A stretch of 15,774 bases of DNA from an uncultured Lachnospiraceae bacterium. GTDB lineage: Bacteria; Bacillota; Clostridia; Lachnospirales; Lachnospiraceae. The DNA lies in the NCBI GenBank assembly GCA_945827765.1, contig CALZPS010000007.1, forward strand, positions 1 to 15,774, given 5' to 3'. The position numbers were made by a program, and so were the translations under genes. This document shows positions 12,739 to 15,774 of the stretch, one piece after another; positions within the stretch are counted from its first letter, which is position 1; every line of letters begins with the position of its first letter. The notes beneath the pieces were generated by a model that ran no database searches, was not told where the DNA came from, and saw nothing but the letters and a program-made list of their open reading frames with translations.

Positions 12739-15029
12739 ATGAAAAAGGAAAAATTAAGAGAACTGGCGGCACAAATGACATTGGAGGAGAAAGCTTCTCT
12801 CTGTTCCGGTGCGGATATGTTTGAGAGTAAGGGAATCGAGCGGCTCGGTATTCCGGGTTTCGTATGAGCGACGGCCCTCACGGACTGCGAAAACAAGAGG
12901 GCAAGCAGGATTTTATGGGACAGAATGAGAGTGTGAAAGCAACCTGTTTTCCGGCGGCGTGTGCGACAGGATGTAGTTTTGATACGGATTTGTTGGAAGA
13001 TATGGGGCGCTGGCTTGGGCGAAACTGTCAGAAAGAGGATATACAGGTGCTTTTGGGCCCTGGAATCAATATCAAGCGCAGCCCACTGTGCGGACGGAAT
13101 TTTGAATATTTCAGTGAAGACCCGTATCTTTCGGGAAGACTGGGAGCTGCGTATGTGAACGGAGTGCAGAAATAGGGCGTCGGCACAAGCCTGAAACATT
13201 TTGCGGCGAACAATCAGGAGGCGAGAAGACGGACGGAAAATTCGCTGATGGATGAAAGAACGATGCGGGAAATTTATACCTCTGCATTTGAATATGTGGT
13301 GAAACAGGCAAAACCATGGACGGTGATGGCATCCTATAATAAAATAGACGGAACTTATATGACGGAAAATCATCAATATCTTATCAACTTGCTCAGGAAA
13401 GAGTGGGGGTATGAGGGTATGGTGGTCAGCGACTGGGCGGCAGTACATGACCGTGTAGCAGTGATAAAGGGAGGATGTGCGCTTACGATGCCTTCCGACA
13501 CAGCTCATGACAACCTGTTGGTGGAGGCTGTAAAAAACGGGAATCTGGAAGAGACTGTTCTGGACGAACGGTGCATGGAAATTCTGGAGCTTGCATTCCG
13601 CTGTCAGGAGAATGAGAAGCAAGGCGAGTATGATTATGAGAAGGCTCATGAGGCGGCGGTGCGGATTGCATCGGAATCCATGGTGTTGTTAAAAAACGAA
13701 AACCATATTCTTCCGCTTGCGCCGTCCGCTAAACTTGCATTCATCGGGAAATTTGCGGCGGAAAGCCGATATCAGGGAAGTGGTTCCTCGAGAGTCAATC
13801 CGTATCGGGTGACCAGTGTCCTGGAGGCGTCGGATGTCAAAGAAAAGTGCAATATCGTTTACGCGGAAGGCTTTGGTTTTGGACAGGAGCCGGATGAAGA
13901 GAAGGAGGCGGAGGCAGTAAAAGCGGCGAAAGAGGCGGAGATTGCCGTGATATTTGCCGGAGTGCCGGAAGTGATGGAATCGGAAGGATTTGACCGCTGG
14001 TGCATGAAACTTCCTGTTTGCCAGAATCAATTGATTGAGAAAATCTGTGAGGTGCAGCCGAATACGATTGTCGTGCTGCAAAACGGTGGTGTGGTGGAGA
14101 TGCCGTGGGTATCGAAACCGAAAGCAATTTTGGAAGCCTATCTGGGAGGAGAAGGTGCAGCAGAGGCAATCTGGAATATATTGACCGGGACAGTGAATCC
14201 TTCCGGGCGTCTGGCGGAGACATTCCCGGGAAAACTGGAGGACAATCCTTCTTATCTGTTCTGGCCGGGAGAGGGAGACAGAGTGGAGTATCCGGAGGGC
14301 GTATATGTAGGATATCGATATTATGAGACAAAGAAGATGAATGTGCTGTTCCCGTTTGGTCATGGACTGACTTATACGGAATTTGCATATTCGAATCTGG
14401 AAGTCAGTCAGGGAAAAATAGAGAGAGAATTTTATGAATCAGACGGAGAAATTCAAGTTTCGGTGGATGTCAAAAATATCGGAACATGTCCGGGAAAAGA
14501 AGTCGTACAGCTCTATATCGGAGTATTGCCGCTGACGATGGACGTAAAACGCCCTGTCCGTGAACTGAAAGGATTTCAGAAGGTTTCATTGGAGCCGGGC
14601 GAAACACAACGGGTGGACTTTACGTTGACCAAGCGGGAGTTCGCAATCTGGGATAAAGGATGTCATGCATTCCGTGTGCCGGGCGGCCGTTATCAGATAC
14701 AGATTGGAAAGTCAGTGCAGGATATCGTGCTAAGCGCAGATATTGATGCTGCGGATGAATATCTTCCGGAATCCAGAGTGTATAACATCATGACTCCTGT
14801 CTGCGACATCAGAAAGAATCCAATCGGCGAGGCATTTTTAAGCCGGATTATGCCGACAATCAATGCAATTATAGAACGGATGGGTAAAAGTAACGTAGAA
14901 ATGCCGTATGCAGAGCTGATGCCGGGAACCATGGGGCTGGAGGCGGAACCGCTGCAGACGATTATGCGGATGGTGCCGCAGATCAGTGAACAGGAATGGG
15001 AGGCATTTTTTGCGGAAATCAATCAGTAA
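12739..15029 (+). pseudogene. Family 3 beta-glucosidase, broken by a frameshift and an amber codon
   Basis: Joined, the frames encode a ~763-residue GH3 beta-glucosidase, a normal length, which would release glucose from the non-reducing end of beta-glucosides. The gene is read in three pieces. Residues 1-42 (12739-12867) end at IPGFV plus stop. The frame then shifts and continues at 12864 with [11 protein letters not shown], so one base seems lost in GTATGAGC. A TAG at 13173-13175 interrupts VNGVQK/GVGTSLKHFAANNQE. The rest runs open to 15029. Conserved parts are [39 protein letters not shown] with the expected nucleophile Asp, SGSSRVNPYR, PFGHGLTYTEF, and the C-terminal fibronectin-like domain (GKEVVQLYIG, RPVRELKGF). 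There is no signal peptide, so the original enzyme was cytoplasmic. Either the gene is decaying, or the assembly has two errors. The start has AGGAAGG upstream. Confidence 0.85.
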
Positions 15030-15091
15030 AAGAGAAAATTGTATTTTAGCTATAGAACGGAAATGGTTTTGGAGTCGATAAAAATCGTGCG

Positions 15092-15115
15092 GATATAACT
15101 CAGCGATATAACTCA
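15092..15115 (+). repeat. Tandem 11-bp direct repeat upstream of the deacetylase gene
   Basis: GATATAACTCA occurs at 15092-15102 and 15105-15115, two bases apart. It sits about 15 bases upstream of the -35 box of the next promoter, where an activator or repressor could bind. 15030-15091 shows no clear terminator for the beta-glucosidase gene. Confidence 0.5.
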
Positions 15116-15129
15116 TCGCCTTTTGTAAC

Positions 15130-15158
15130 TTGCACTTGTGCCAAAAATGTTGCATAAT
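15130..15158 (+). promoter_or_regulatory. Promoter of the PIG-L-type gene
   Basis: TTGCAC (15130-15135), 17-base spacer, CATAAT (15153-15158). The ATG follows about 28 bases after the expected start. Confidence 0.65.
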
Positions 15159-15192
15159 GGTTTTAAATAATGATATGAGGAGATGCAAAAAT

Positions 15193-15727
15193 ATGAGTTT
15201 GACTTCTTTTGCCATTCGATTTGCCGCGCCGCTGCCGGATATTGAAGCTTATGACCGCTATCTGTTTGTCGGCCCGCATCCGGACGATATTGAAATAGGT
15301 GCGGGAGCTACCGCTGCAAAGCTTGCTGCAGCCGGAAAAGAAGTATGCTTTCTCATCTGCCTTGACGGGCGATTCGGACTTGAAAATGCACCGGCCGGGA
15401 CAAGTCCGGATGAGCTTTCCCTGATTCGTATGCAGGAGGCAAGACGGTCCGCACAGGTATTGGGTGTAAAGAATATCCACTTTCTTGGCTTGAGTGACGG
15501 CGGACGATATGATGAAAAAGATCTTTTCCGCGCTATCGCTTCTGTGGTTGGAGATTTTGGCCCCGACGTTTTATTTGCGCCGGATCCCTGCGTTTCCAGT
15601 GAGTGTCATGCCGACCATCTGAATGTGGGAAACGCTGTACGGCGTATTGCCTGTTTTGCTCCCTATACCGAGATTATGCGCTCCTATGGTGCCGCTCCTG
15701 CCGATGTAAAGGCTCTTGCCTATTATA
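15193..15727 (+). CDS. PIG-L/LmbE-family deacetylase, cut by the contig end
   Basis: About 178 residues are genomic. The family consists of Zn-dependent N-acetylglucosaminyl deacetylases acting on N-acetyl sugars in glycolipids, low-molecular-weight thiols or antibiotic precursors. The zinc motif GPHPDD is at 27-32 (His29, Asp31, Asp32) and the second metal-binding motif ECHADH at 137-142 (His139, Asp141, His142). DGRFG and LGLSDGGRYD are also typical. The start has AGGAG (15178-15182) ten bases upstream and its own promoter. The codon set differs slightly from the left half of the window: ten of eleven arginines use CGN, whereas AGA/AGG is frequent in murB. The frame stays open through the adapter to the end of the window, but residues from VSYTHLRAHET onward are adapter-encoded, not protein. 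The substrate is unknown. Confidence 0.88.
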
Positions 15728-15774
15728 CTGTCTCTTATACACATCTCCGAGCCCACGAGACCGTACTAGATCTC
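15728..15774 (+). other. Illumina Nextera adapter and index (not genomic)
   Basis: CTGTCTCTTATACACATCT (15728-15746) is the Nextera transposase mosaic end. CCGAGCCCACGAGAC (15747-15761) is the read-2 side adapter, CGTACTAG (15762-15769) has the form of an i7 index (it equals index N702), and ATCTC is the start of the P7 sequence. All parts are in the order expected for read-through past a short insert. The sequence should be trimmed. Any protein ending in VSYTHLRAHET or, on the other strand, starting MGSEMCIRDS is an artefact of it. Confidence 0.97.

Noticed and set aside
13173..13175. Amber codon read as pyrrolysine or by suppression
   Set aside because: GH3 enzymes have no known need for it, and the same gene has an upstream frameshift, so decay or error is simpler.
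12696..13649. 317-codon open frame on the minus strand
   Set aside because: It is antisense to the beta-glucosidase gene, has no recognisable domain and no ribosome binding site, and reads as the shadow of the conserved GH3 sequence.
15571..15756. Minus-strand open frame beginning MGSEMCIRDS
   Set aside because: The start is inside the Nextera adapter; this peptide is a known translation artefact and the frame runs antisense to the deacetylase gene.

Overview
The window looks like one complete assembled contig from a low-to-mid GC Gram-positive anaerobe, most likely a Lachnospiraceae-type Clostridium relative. The reasons are the murB-rapZ-whiA-HPr cluster, a type III (GlnN) glutamine synthetase, a class II fructose-bisphosphate aldolase, A/G-rich Shine-Dalgarno sites, and TTGNNN-17-TATAAT-like promoters with U-tailed terminators. 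The genus cannot be fixed from the sequence. The left end breaks inside an 18-bp tandem repeat. The right end (15728-15774) is not genomic: it is Illumina Nextera adapter plus an 8-base index.

Layout. 2-415 is the 3' part of an unrecognised gene with a hexapeptide-repeat stretch. 462-1358 (-) is an RluA-family pseudouridine synthase. 1571-4614 (+) is a compact cluster of murB, rapZ, whiA and an HPr-like protein, closed by a terminator. The HPr-like protein has Asp at position 15 instead of the phosphorylated His and keeps Ser46, so it resembles Crh of Bacillus. 4840-6087 is a YegS/DagK-type lipid kinase with a long charged helical tail. A tRNA-Glu(CTC) lies at 6239-6310 (-). Then come fba (6575-7438) and glnN (7656-9770), each with its own promoter; the glnN leader carries a terminator-like hairpin.

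9771-10802 holds convergent terminators, a perfect 19-bp inverted repeat, tspO (-), and back-to-back divergent promoters shared with a MerR-family regulator that has two C-terminal membrane segments. The merR promoter has the 19-nt spacer typical of MerR-controlled promoters. The MerR gene overlaps a YbjQ-family gene. Directly behind the ybjQ stop codon is a short relic of an AraC-family 3' end, followed by an intact AraC-family regulator (11790-12554).

12739-15029 is a family 3 beta-glucosidase gene with a one-base frameshift and an in-frame amber codon. 15193-15727 is the start of a PIG-L/LmbE-type deacetylase cut by the contig end.

The left half is core housekeeping: cell wall precursor synthesis, its regulators, lipid phosphorylation, glycolysis and nitrogen assimilation. 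The right half, from tspO on, is more accessory and shows signs of gene decay and rearrangement. I do not see a clearly new multi-gene system. The items most worth checking are the Asp15 HPr, the glnN leader hairpin, the overlapping hairpins after glnN, the membrane MerR/TspO promoter pair and the AraC relic.
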